DNA of 64,000 bases from Polymyxa betae (lineage: Eukaryota; Endomyxa; Phytomyxea; Plasmodiophorida; Plasmodiophoridae). Positions 21,908-32,466 of this stretch are shown piece after piece (position 1 is the stretch's first letter; every line of letters begins with the position of its first letter). The DNA lies in assembly GCA_003693705.1 (NCBI GenBank), contig RBZT01000423.1:1-64000 (forward strand). The letters run 5' to 3'. The notes beneath the pieces are model-generated. The model made no database searches. It was not told where the DNA came from and saw nothing but the letters and a program-made list of their open reading frames with translations. Made by a program: the position numbers and the translations under genes.

Positions 21908-23149
21908 TTAGACAGTTGTGTTGATATCGAGTTTGAGATCGATCTGTGATATGATATCTCTATTAAGCTCTTCTATAATATGACATGCTTCTGGAGTCTT
22001 GACCTTGGATTTAATCAGCTGGCGTAATATACTGAAAATGTACAATAAACGATGTGCACATTGTTCAGTAATCATGGAGTGGTTCAGATCTACAACTGGA
22101 TCTGGTTTCGAACAGATCGTAATGACTGTTAAACTCGCCTTCATATCAACTCCATGATTTAATGTCATTATCCTGAACCATACAGTTGGAAAATGGTTTC
22201 CAGATTATCATTCATTTCGCCACCTACCGATATTGTAGTGTTTCTAGAGCATTGCGAAGACGATCATGATCGTCTTGATTACTGATACAGTTGGCAACAT
22301 GATTCAATACATCTGCAACGATATAGAAAGCGGATTGTATGGCAGTTTGTGGACTAGATGCCAATAACTGCTCGTCCAATGTTTTCAACCGACTTAACGT
22401 TTCGCCATGATGACGATATATAATCTGATCTTGAGCCTCCAGCTCAGCATCGTGTAATTGTTTGGCGTTGAAGAATACGACCGGACCCGTACGTGATGAC
22501 ATAATCCAATAAGATATTTCGATTGGTCGGATAGGAGATATGGAAGACCAACCGGATCTCAAAACACACTTACTGATTCTGACCCTAATTGATTTGAAAC
22601 TGAACAATTCAAATCCCACAAAGAGGACTGCTGGAAGATGATACAAACATTGCAGGTAATCATTGCAACAATGTCAGTTGCTGGACCTGAAACAGAAACG
22701 GCGATATTGCATTGGGAACAGGCCTGGATTATGTCGACATCAGCATGTCATATATAGAAGCAAAGAGAACAGTTTATTACATGAACTGTAATGACTGTAA
22801 TACAGATTGTAGAAAGGGTCTGTTATATGGAGAGTGGTGTTATGCTTAAGTGGTGGTATCATAATAGACAGTGAAGCGCAGCCATCTTTTACACAATCAC
22901 GGAGTATTCTACCGGAAAGGACTCCATCAATTGTCATCATAAATTGATGGATGGTCTGCTCAATGATGACATTGTTAGTAATCGGATTTCGATGGCAACA
23001 ACAGGACTAAAGGATTTTGGACCTTCCTATTACCATGACAGTCAATATTGGAATCCTATCAGGTTATGCAATATGCTGTCGTATTGGTTATATGGTCCAT
23101 TACCTTTCCTGCCGTCATCATGCAGATGTTGGCATTTCTGAGAGCGCAT
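21908..23149 (-). CDS. Unrecognised multi-exon gene with possible CxxC pairs
   Basis: The 3' half is solid: MSSRTGPVVFFNAKQLHDAE, a helical region to ETLQYR, a GT-AG intron of about 53 nt, then IMTLNHGVDMKASLTVIT and a helical C-terminus ending at 21908. Upstream, one frame reads ACSQCNIAVSVSG and MITCNVCIIF, a pair of CxxC motifs that could bind zinc. It joins the 3' half if a 35-nt intron is accepted. The farthest 5' exon proposed starts MRSQKCQHLHDD at 23149 and continues to TIHQFMMTIDGVLSGRIL. I could not join every exon in phase, so the N-terminus is uncertain and the region may hold two small genes. No family is recognised. Confidence 0.45.
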
Positions 23150-23196
23150 TTCATCTTTTTCTTAAATGTACTAAATAAATGTTTATCGAATTTATG

Positions 23197-26144
23197 TTAT
23201 GCCGATGTGGAAGCTGTCTTTGCCATTTTCTTAGCTTGTCTCATTCGATAAAGATCTGTGGCTGGTGGGACATTCATATTAGTTGGGCCTGATATCTCAG
23301 ATGCATCTCGTTTAGTTCCAGATTGTCGATTAGCAGCACCATTATCTGTACCAACGCCTGAGGATATCTGATACCAAACCATTAGACAATTTTCGAAAAG
23401 TAGAATTAAAGACTATGTACAGAAACAATTTTAGGTTTAGCCTCCATAATCCAGCTCATGAGACGATCGATCTGAACAATGTCAGGTCCGGCACTGCATG
23501 GAAGCCTGCAATTTGTTTGTTCAGATTTTGCTGTCCAGAGATATTACTATGGGAATCAAACCTTAGTAACAGCGACCGTAATGCTGGACCAATATCCAAC
23601 GAAAGCGTAAAGATCGGATTCCCGTTTTCTAAGACCTGAGGCGAAAAATTCAGCAACATATGAGGTAGATAAGACAGACCGACTTTGCACATTTCGCCGA
23701 CATCGGGCTTCGGTAAAGAATCTAATTCAGATCCCGAATGGGATTCATCACCACTGAGACCCTGCTGGTTCCTTTTGGATTCTAACAATGAAGGACCCAA
23801 GGCAACTGCATTACGATATGCCTCCGAGCAGGGATATAGATCCTGAAAATAACCCCTTAACGCATCATCAAAGAATCACGTTAATAATGGCGACGAACCT
23901 GGAAATGTCGCCTGCCAATGACTCCAGTAATATCGAAATGTGTCGCTAATGGATTCTGAGCGCGACTATTGGTTTTTGATAACACCGAATCTCGACGTTG
24001 TTCGGCAGCTTCGACTGTGGGAAAATCAGAAACCTGGACACCATATCAGAAACTGAAGGAGATGGAGATAAGAACTTTGGAACCATTCGTTCTAGTTGGA
24101 CATAACGATCGTAGATTGGAGCGACATCCATATTCTCAGCTAGCTCTCGAAAGCATTGCTCAAATATCAGTCGCATATTCTGGTGGTCATTGCGACTGTA
24201 TAAGAAATCCAGATATTCACACTAATTACAAAGAATGGGGGATTTGAAGACAGCAAGTTCTGATGATTTACCAGGAATGGAATACTGGTAGAGAACTTCT
24301 TCATTCCCAGATTAAAAATATTACTAGCAACAATAGGATCGTTATCGATATGGTCTGAGAAACAAATTGAGCAGATAATAATCCGATGTTGAACTAGACT
24401 TGCATTCCATTAAAGCTGCCGCACAGTATAGATGATAGGTGCAACTTGGGGACCGAATCAACGCCACCATTTTCTTCCGAGCGGCTTCCGAGCCTTCGCT
24501 GAACACAGAGTCAGAATTGCACTAAGTAGATAGCCAGTATAGGATTACGTCCTTCGAATATATCGTAGAAGTTCAATAGCGCAAAGGGGAGAAGTCGCTC
24601 CTGCAGAAATGTGAAGATTTTCATAAATCTGGCGAGCTTCCTGGTATCCAAATTGAATTCTTCAATAATGGAATCATTGAGACATCAACCTTCAAATTCC
24701 TTTTTCGTTCTTGAAAATCTGCATAAAGGAAATGCATGAGAGGAGTATTCGGCATGACCTCCAGCGATTGCTCAAAAATCTTGACAGCATCGTCTACAAC
24801 GTCGTTGTCAGATTCTATATAAAATATGCTTTCACAAATGTAACCATGGCCACAATTTTCGTCCATAAACATGGCATAGGCATTCCAAATTTGTGGATAA
24901 AAACGTAAGCAGCAGACGCATTGGCGAAAGTAAAATTGAATTCTTGCTTTAAATACAGCACCATCCAGCCGAAGGGGATTTCCCTAAGTGAAGCACAATT
25001 TTAAAACTGCAATAGAAATGATATCATCCTACTAGTTCGTAAGTCAGTAACCTTTGCCAAATTAAAACCTGTCTGTAATCTCGCGCCTGAGCGTGTCGCC
25101 CTGGAAGTAACTATGATACTATGAAGACTGCAATGTAAAAAATTGCCGACCAGAAGGAGTGGGCTTTGCGAGCATCTCCAGCAGAAGACCTTCGCGTTTC
25201 TTTTTCAGTTCCCGTTTGACGTTAAGACATTTTAAGTAGACAGGATGTGATAATGCAATTGTGTTTGTAGCAAGATCCTGCAAACATTTCAGAGACCCTG
25301 ACAGAAAATAATTAACTCAAACTTTATAATGTCGATGTTCCCATGTCTCGTAATTCTTCCAAATAGTTTCGGTTTGATTCATTGGAATGGCGATTGCGCG
25401 CTGATACACCTTTCTGATCAGTCCCAGCTTTTCATTCTCTTCTGTCGCGTTCAGCGCCTGTTAAATTGTCTTGAATCAAGTAGAATTAAGTGACGTTTTG
25501 AGTTTGTCTGCGAACCTCAGATGCCGCTAAAAAGTTGATATAATCCATCCAGATTTGCGATGAGTTAAAATCAATACCGACATGCTCCAGCGTGAATTCA
25601 TAAGCAGTGCCTTTTGGAGAAAACAGTCAGGGAATGATGATTTGCAGGAACTGAGGACATACAAAGGGCAGCACGTTCTCCAGGCTGGTTCTTTTTTGTC
25701 ATTTGCTGATAACGAATATAGGTTCGATACAGTTCCACATCAAGACATATTGGCAGACATCTACTGAACAGATCATCGACCATCTCTTTCTAAATCTCAG
25801 TCCAGTGTCGGTATTGAGTTCAAGCCAACCTACTCCAATTCTTTGCTTCAATTTCTTTATCAAGAAAAAACCTCCACTATTCGGGATATAAGAGCAAGCG
25901 AGAACGCATATGAGCTTGTGATATTTACATAATCAGCTGCAGTCGGGAAATATTTTAAAAACGTGTCAAATATGAGACGAGATTCGTCATTAATTGGTGT
26001 CGGAAGGGTATTATAATGGCGCATAATCACCATCCAGGATGCTGTGTCGTACACATTCCGGGCCAACGCATCGCTAACCTGTTTCAAACTTGGGGGAAAC
26101 CCAGCAACAATATTTTCAGGAAATAATGCTTCCACTACTGTCAT
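23197..26144 (-). CDS. CSTF3: Cleavage stimulation factor 77 kDa subunit (CstF-77/Rna14)
   Basis: HAT-repeat scaffold of the mRNA 3'-end cleavage and polyadenylation machinery. The N-terminal HAT region reads SLKQVSDALARNVYDTASWM, RLIFDTFLKYFPTAADY, then across a roughly 50-nt intron WRFFLDKEIEAKNW and VDDLFSRCLPICLDVELYRT, close to the family's VEKLFQRCL block. Later exons keep the HAT rhythm (DDAVKIFEQSLEVMPNTPLM, HFLYADFQERKRNL, LIFEQCFRELAENM). The C-terminal part (about 23456-23800) is a proline/serine-containing linker, ending in a basic tail (DLYRMRQAKKMAK). About ten short introns. The start used is the ATG at 26144, but coding-like exons lie directly upstream and may belong to it. 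Confidence 0.75.
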
Positions 26145-26149
26145 TGGTA

Positions 26150-26494
26150 ACCACGTCCAAGTATCCAGGAAGATGATATAATGCAGAATGGCCTAACATG
26201 CGACTTCAAAACATATAGAATTTACCGCAACGCACTCCAAAATTTCCAAACTTTTATTTGAAAGTGATCTTGATCAAAGGGCTGTACCGGACTCGTAGAA
26301 CTGTGACGCACGATATCATTTGGATACTTTTCTTTGTGATATATCGTATATCCAACTTCAACCTATACTGATATACAGTAGAATCAAGACATATTATATT
26401 CCAGATTTACCCAGAAGGGCATCCTCCGATCTTGTGGCCGACCTCTAAAATTCTGTTGTCCACCTGTAAATTCCATCAAGCCATTGATTGCCAT
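26150..26494 (-). CDS. Coding-like exons upstream of CstF-77: N-terminal extension or small separate gene
   Basis: From an ATG at 26494 the minus strand reads MAINGLMEFTGGQQNFRGRP and then MPFW. A 40-50-nt GT-AG intron leads to VEVGYTIYHKEKYPNDIVRH and FDQDHFQIKVWKFWSAL near 26220. A further splice could join it to the frame reading AILHYIIFLDTWTWLPMT, which runs into the CstF-77 start, but this needs a GC donor. With the normal donor the frame closes quickly, which would make this a separate protein of about 95 residues. No homologue is recognised and CstF-77 proteins do not normally have such an extension. Confidence 0.35.
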
Positions 26495-26744
26495 TTCCAA
26501 TTAGACCATTTCTTTTGTCATCTCGCATTTACAGTTTTTGCGAATCTCATTTGTCCAAATACCAGACCTTATTATATCAGGCGGGATTCTTGTCTAGAGT
26601 CGATTCCAAATCTTCAGTTCTAGGCGTCGGTTGTTGCAGGTGCCCTACCTGGGCTCTCACTGCATCTTCACGCTGGTGCTCTTTAATCTACATCTGCATC
26701 GTCCTTGGTCCCATGTCCCCATTGCTAAACGACATTATCGCTTC
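26495..26744. other. Divergent promoter region
   Basis: Spacer between the minus-strand exons and the plus-strand TBC gene. The plus-strand frames here continue in phase into the TBC start but are not family-like. Confidence 0.4.
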
Positions 26745-28165
26745 ATGAGCGAGGAAGACCTTCTATCTTCTGCCAATTGCGCCTTCTCTAGCGCCGATTT
26801 CGAAGATATCCTGACAGCAGAGGGTGTCGTTGACATAAACCGGCTCAGAGAAGTATGCCGTTGTTCGTAACCTCTGAGCTGAGTGCTGATGCTGCATTAG
26901 GCAAGCCATACTGGAATCCCTTCCAGCGTTCGTGGAGAAGTTTGGAAGTATCTTTTGGGGGTTTCAAACCCTGATCATAGTGAGAACTATAATGCACAAC
27001 GACGACTTCAGGAGGAGTTCCTTCTTATACAACAACGATCAATTGAAGTAAATATCTGTCACTTGTTTTTGGTATTCTGACTTTATATAGGACACAGATC
27101 CTGCGAGACAATTATCTCCAGATTTAATGAAGCAATTACGCGCCGAGATTCGACGGCATTTCGCTCATTTACAGCGACAATTTGAAGAGACAGAAGACGA
27201 CTGGGAAGGAACGTCACGGCCTGTCTTTGGATTGTCTCCAACGAATACATCCGACGGCGTTCTCGTTAACGGGTAATTAAATGCAATCGGGATCTAATGT
27301 TATTCGGTTAACTCTATTGAAGACAAGAAAACGTTCCGCGAGAAGACAGCGTCGATGGTACAGAGTTGTCTTCTTGCGGATCAACTGTGGCGACAGGCTC
27401 GGGTGTTCCGTATGATACAGAACGTCTGTATTTATTAGGTGAACATGCAGCTTATCATTCAGGTTATTTTTCTCAACATTCAATAGAGCGGTTAATTGTC
27501 ATGTATCTCTCTGCCAATAACGCAGAATTCCATCTTTCCCTGGTCTATCTGTTGGCTCCTTTCATGCATTGCATGCCCGACCCATGCTCAATTTACTTCT
27601 CTTTCGTTGCCCTTCAGGTACTTAACTTTTCACATGTATATGAGATTCTTTGTTGATTCAGATTAAGGATTATATCGAATCAATTGAAAGTGCTGGTATG
27701 GACCGCCTTTTAGCAAAATTTATGATGTTGTTTCGCACTTTTGAACCTGATTTGTGCAACCACTTTGAAGATGAAGAACTGAGACCAAATGAATGGGCTA
27801 TTCAATGGTATCTCTTCAGGTTCTCCGCTTTCAATAATCTCATTGATTGCGCCGTTCTAGGCTGCGACATTTACTTTGTGCAGAGTTGCCGTTCCTTTGC
27901 GTTCTTCGCCTATGGGATACATATTTTGCTCTTAGTTCCGATGTTGAATTACATATGTTTGTGTGTCTAGCTATTTTGAGCCTTTGCAAAGAGTCTTTAC
28001 TTGAATGCGACTATTCGGAATTGAAGGTTGTTTGTCGTTCATTTTATCTAAAATGCTGACTCATTTTAGGGCGCTTTACAACAACTTCCAAATTTAGATG
28101 TGGATCACATCTTAGCTTTAGCGAACAATATGCAGAGGCAGGCCCGGGTTGCATGGACTGTTTAA
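26745..28165 (+). CDS. TBC-domain protein (Rab GAP fold) without standard catalytic fingers
   Basis: TBC domains usually stimulate GTP hydrolysis by Rab proteins. The start MSEEDLLSSANCAFSSADFE leads across a 47-nt intron to GIPSSVRGEVWKYLLGVSNP, the classic TBC opening. Then come AQRRLQEEFLLIQQRS, LMKQLRAEIRRHFAHLQ, YHSGYFSQHSIERLIVMYL, YIESIESAGMDRLLAKFMML, then DLCNHFEDEELRPNEWAIQW and LLCAELPFLCVLRLWDTYFA, the C-terminal hallmark. Where active members have IxxDxxR the sequence gives IRRHFAH, and the YxQG glutamine finger is replaced by NNAEFHLSL, so catalysis is doubtful. If a 35-nt intron at about 28149 is used, the protein gains about 50 residues with a strongly hydrophobic stretch, recalling membrane-anchored TBC proteins. 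Confidence 0.78.
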
Positions 28166-28662
28166 AAGTTTGACCTATACAGATTAGCTGGAAATGCGCT
28201 GGTTTTGCTAAACACGATTTACTGCAAATCTTTCTGTTCGCTTTACTATTCTCCTGCCGTAGTATTTATGTTATTAAACTATTCTCTGCACTGAAGTCAG
28301 TTGGCTGGTATCTTTTGCGTCAGTGGAATATTTCTTTGTAAGTTGGCCCCAAATATACGTGTGTGCAAATATGGAACAGATTGTGATGTCAGCGACAATG
28401 TCAACCAAAGGTTTAAGAAGGAAATTCGTGACGATTGTAATTATTGTCGCCTTATCGCCATTCTTGTACGCTGAGCATTTTCATTTGTCAACAAGAATCG
28501 TAAGGTAATATGCACTAGTTTGATTTACCGATGAATGTCGTAAACAAATATGAAGGCAGCAAAAGGAGGAAAATGTATGAGCTTGCTAAAGCATTTCCTC
28601 TACCACATATGTACCTACACTCACAGTTACTGTTTTGAGTAGATAAACCATTGAGCTGAATA
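28166..28662. other. Convergent intergenic region, possible TBC 3' exon
   Basis: The plus frame about 28184-28342 reads ISWKCAGFAKHDLLQIFLFA and further hydrophobic residues, and can be spliced in phase to the TBC gene. Otherwise nothing is supported; the ORF at 28323-28508 looks like noise. Confidence 0.35.
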
Positions 28663-30297
28663 TTACTCTAATAGGAACAACTGAAGAAAAAAGTAAATAA
28701 GAGGCTCTAATATCGAGATCCCTATGGTTAATAGGCTCAATAATGGCGACGTCGACAAAATCTGTGGAGAAAATTAACAACATCTTAGTGCTATTTAGTA
28801 GAACATTTACGTGGGTTTCCAAAATGATTTCTGCATTCTGTATGAATCGCTCCATTAAAACTTTCGCAAGTTCTTTGATCTGCAGTGCGACAGATCGCTG
28901 AGCAGGATTAGATGCAGGTCTAGCAACAGCTCCTGAACGATAAAATACCATGAGCATGGAATTGAATCTCGTCTTCGATAGTACCTAAGCAGATTCCAAG
29001 TCGGTGTCGTGTTGATTTTGCTTTGATCAGACTCATGGTCAGCTGATGGTTTTGCATAGACTCGCTGCAATTACATTCAATGCAAGCTTGGCTAGATGCA
29101 GCATGTAAGGCCTGATAATTTCAATCAAACCAAAAAAATTACAAATTAAATTATACCTTGAAGCGAGCAACTAAAAACTCGCCAGGCATCTGTGTCGTAT
29201 TTCCGCAATAATCTTCAGCTGTTCTTGTTTCAATCCAAAACCCAAACGGAACTGAACAAAACAATCTGTCCAAGAAGTAGAGGTTATCCGGTTTCAGCAT
29301 GGTGCCCGTGATAAATTCACGACGAGGATCATCAAGCTCGTAAACGAACCTTACTTGAACTCAATGCAATATAGCATAAGTGTGCTTAAAAGCTAACCTT
29401 GCAACGGCCATTTCGTCCAGAATGATTTTCGGCGATAAAAAGCACACGATAGGTTTCCTGAGCTTATCTTCTGCGTATGCCATGGAGAGAAATTCTAGAC
29501 ATCTGAGGTTTGCTTTTCTTGAGGATGTCATGCTGATTCTCAACACTGAAATCTAACGAGACAGTAGTTAGCAAACATGCAAACACATGCATAAGTTTAC
29601 CTTGACGCTGTTAATAGCAATCAAATTTTCTATAGGCGCGTCGTCCAATGAAGGGTCAAGAGGCTCTGCAGACAAGTGTGTTCGAAGAAACCGGTCCAAC
29701 ACAGAGCAAGATCCGCCGTAAAATAGTAACAGTATTCTTAGTCGATGCGTTGGGAATTTGGAGTTGATTGCAGCACGGATTGAAGCCAAAGTATCCTCTT
29801 GCGACTCATCACCTCGCAAACAGTATATTACTACAAAATCTCGATGACCTTTGATAGTCTCGTATTCATCCCGGAAACGTTCAACTGCCAATGATTAGCG
29901 ATCACGTGACATCCTTAATCCAACTTTAAAAACCTTCAGCTCGTGATGGAATAAACCGAGTTGCATCTATTGAGCATGCTAACTTAAACCAGATTACAAA
30001 TATCAGCAGAACCGCGTCAATGACAAAAACTATCGGCCAATGTTGAAAGAGATCGGAAGGCCATCGCCTGCCATTGAATAGATCAGGTATAGACAAATTG
30101 CTGAACACTGTCCAGAAGAATATGCAATTAAAAGCCGTAATGGCAATAATAAGGAGAAGTGGTATGATGCGTTTACGTGGCTCATATATGAATACATATA
30201 TGAGAGCTATCGTGTACCCGATATATGTGATAGCTATATGGTATAAACCTGAGACTAGATAAAGTCCCTGAACTATCTCCCAACCACCACCTGCCAT
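28663..30297 (-). CDS. Polytopic membrane protein, possibly a family-2-like glycosyltransferase
   Basis: The start MAGGGWEIVQGLYLVSGLYH opens a region with about four hydrophobic helices (residues about 8-30, 40-62, 65-85, 100-122). A large soluble domain follows, joined by a roughly 50-nt intron: GHRDFVVIYCLRGDESQEDT, SIRAAINSKFPTHRLRILLL, FYGG, KPIVCFLSPKIILDEMAVAR, RREFITGTMLKPDNLYF and MPGEFLVARFKALHAASSQ. This layout, a nucleotide-sugar-like opening, a hydrophobic strand ending in an acidic residue, then a GxFxxxR..AL block, recalls processive GT2 enzymes. A final hydrophobic segment (SPLLSLLTIGISILEPLIYF) comes after a 48-nt intron. The diagnostic QxxRW motif is not clear. The GT2 reading is tentative; the membrane topology is firm. 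Confidence 0.5.
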
Positions 30298-30616
30298 TCT
30301 TTCAAATAGCCATATGCACAAGTTTCCCACAGACTATAAACGACACGTGTCATGTCTGATGCCATCTTGGTAAAGATATTTGTAAGAATTTTACTTTAGT
30401 AAACAAATCTCATCTGGATGAATTCCCTCCTTGCTTAAATGCTGAATTAGCCTCTATGTAATGAGTCAACTTGGCGTCTTAACTTATTTGACTCAATCAT
30501 TCATGTGGGTGGTATTTTGAAGTTTAATTGACACACATCTTTAATCTATTTCTATTGTTGTTAGGTTCGTCCTTGAATACGTCTGCCTTGTTTCAATCCG
30601 GTCCAGCTAGTCAACA
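30298..30616. other. Divergent promoter region
   Basis: Shared upstream region of the membrane protein (minus) and the prolyl hydroxylase (plus). No repeat or RNA feature seen. Confidence 0.5.
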
Positions 30617-32151
30617 ATGAGCAAATCAGAGCTGTTTGCTGCGTCTATAACAAAACCAGAACGCGCCGAGAATAAACCTAAAAATCCACCCTCCCAGAAG
30701 CAATCAACGACTCCATCGTCATTGTCTTTGACTGTGGCAATTGTTGCTGTGTGTATTGCTGGATTAGGCCCATTGATTACCCTAGACCTAATCTCTTTCG
30801 ATCTCAGCCAGTTCTGCATCCTAGCTCCAGCGCTATGCGAAAGTCCATATCTAGCTCCTCAGACAATGGATAAACCACTTACACACTATTCACAAGCCAT
30901 CTCGCTTGAATTCTTCAATCGCTTATCGATTCAGGTCAACACCTATTGGAAAGACTATTCAGGCGAAGAGCAATTCTGGTTTTCGATGGAACCATATTCG
31001 TACACGGGCAACATTTCGTCAATTCGAGGGCGTAATGAACCGATTCTGTCGAAACCCTAATTTGAATTCTAACCGTTACTAGATGTTTGGTCATTCCGGG
31101 CAAGCGACACCAACGAGCTTCTGTTTGAGGAAGTCATTACGCAGAATCATTGTGGCAAGATAATGATCGCCCCATCTGAACACATTGAGGCTCTTCGACA
31201 ATACTGTTCATCAACTGGTCGTGCTGTAATCGGTCACTGGCCACGAGCCCCATTAGTACGGCATGTTCCTCAGCTTGCTCCTTTGGGATCGAAAAAAGTT
31301 TTCCAATCCGATTATACTCAGTTTGAATCATACGAAGGCCGACTTCAATCTCAAGTCAAGGAGGTATTATAGATAACATTACACTTGCAATCTGTCATGA
31401 CTGTTTCTTTAGATTACGATTGAGACAATATCCACAAACCCTCATATGCTGCGTATCGATAATTTCTTGTCAGATGAGGAATGTGAGCATCTGAAGGAGA
31501 TCTCTGCAAACAGATTGCAGCTCAATCCAGATTCCTTGGAAGCTGCTTCCACTTGGTTAGAACATGGTGAATCTCCAATCGTTGCTGTCATTACCAAACG
31601 AATTTTCGATTTAATGGGATTTGATGCTGATGTGGAAACATTTTACTTCGCTGAAAAGATTCAAATCAGCAAATATGGCCATCATCAAGAGTATTTGCCA
31701 CATTATGATGCCATGGATTTCACAACAGCTCAACTATCGCTTCCTCATAACAGATATGCTACAGCTGTATGTATTCAGCGTTTAACACTCCATTTGTACT
31801 GAACTGTGTGATAGATGATATACTTAAATTCGCTTAACAACAAAGATGGGGGAGAAGATGTTTGGCCCAGAGCGAATGGGGCAGATGAATTCGCTCGAGC
31901 CCCATGTGATGCCGAATATCGCATATTGCCAAAAAAGGGCTCTCTGATTGTTATGTATTCGATGTTTGGCGATGGGGTAGTCGATGAAGCATCACTTCAT
32001 GGCTCATGTCCCATTAGAACAATTGATACAGAAAAATGGACAGCAAATATGTTTTTCTGGGTATGCTATTTCATTTATTCCCAGTCATAACTGAAAATGG
32101 TTTTAGGATCCATTCGTGCAATGGCCTGCTTTTGAGCAAACTGTTGATTGA
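30617..32151 (+). CDS. Membrane-anchored prolyl 4-hydroxylase (2OG-Fe(II) dioxygenase)
   Basis: Fe(II)/2-oxoglutarate dioxygenase that hydroxylates proline residues in secretory proteins. Residues about 36-58 (SLSLTVAIVAVCIAGLGPLI) form a signal anchor, placing the catalytic part in the ER or Golgi lumen. The catalytic domain begins PHMLRIDNFLSDEECEHLKE, has the HxD iron site in EYLPHYDAMD, a YLN stretch and the distal His in ASLHGSCPI. It ends with EKWTANMFFWDPF, where Lys binds 2-oxoglutarate. Iron ligands are all present; the usual GGET box is replaced by GGEDVWP. An in-frame TAA at 31060 is removed by a roughly 49-nt intron, and further introns fall near 31371, 31766 and 32061. Confidence 0.85.
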
Positions 32152-32466
32152 TCTCAATCTATCGAATATCTCCTACGTATTCGTATATTCTGATCATGTT
32201 TAAAATTCGTGGTTATAATAAAGCATAGATACTAGATTGTTGGTAAGTTGCCTTCTCAATGAGTAAAGTTTATCAAATGGGATGAGATGTCGTAGATTAT
32301 AATAAGGTATATTTGAGTTTACCTACGTAAGTTGAAGTTCACCTAAATTGACATATAGAATACACCGGGGTACAGTCCTGTGACAAACCAATATGGGATG
32401 CTTACAAGGGACCCTTAACAGTTAACTTTCTATTTTCCCATTCTCTCCGATTCAAACCTATTGTAC
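32152..32466. other. Intergenic, no feature seen
   Basis: Spacer between two plus-strand genes; nothing beyond AT-rich sequence. Confidence 0.5.
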
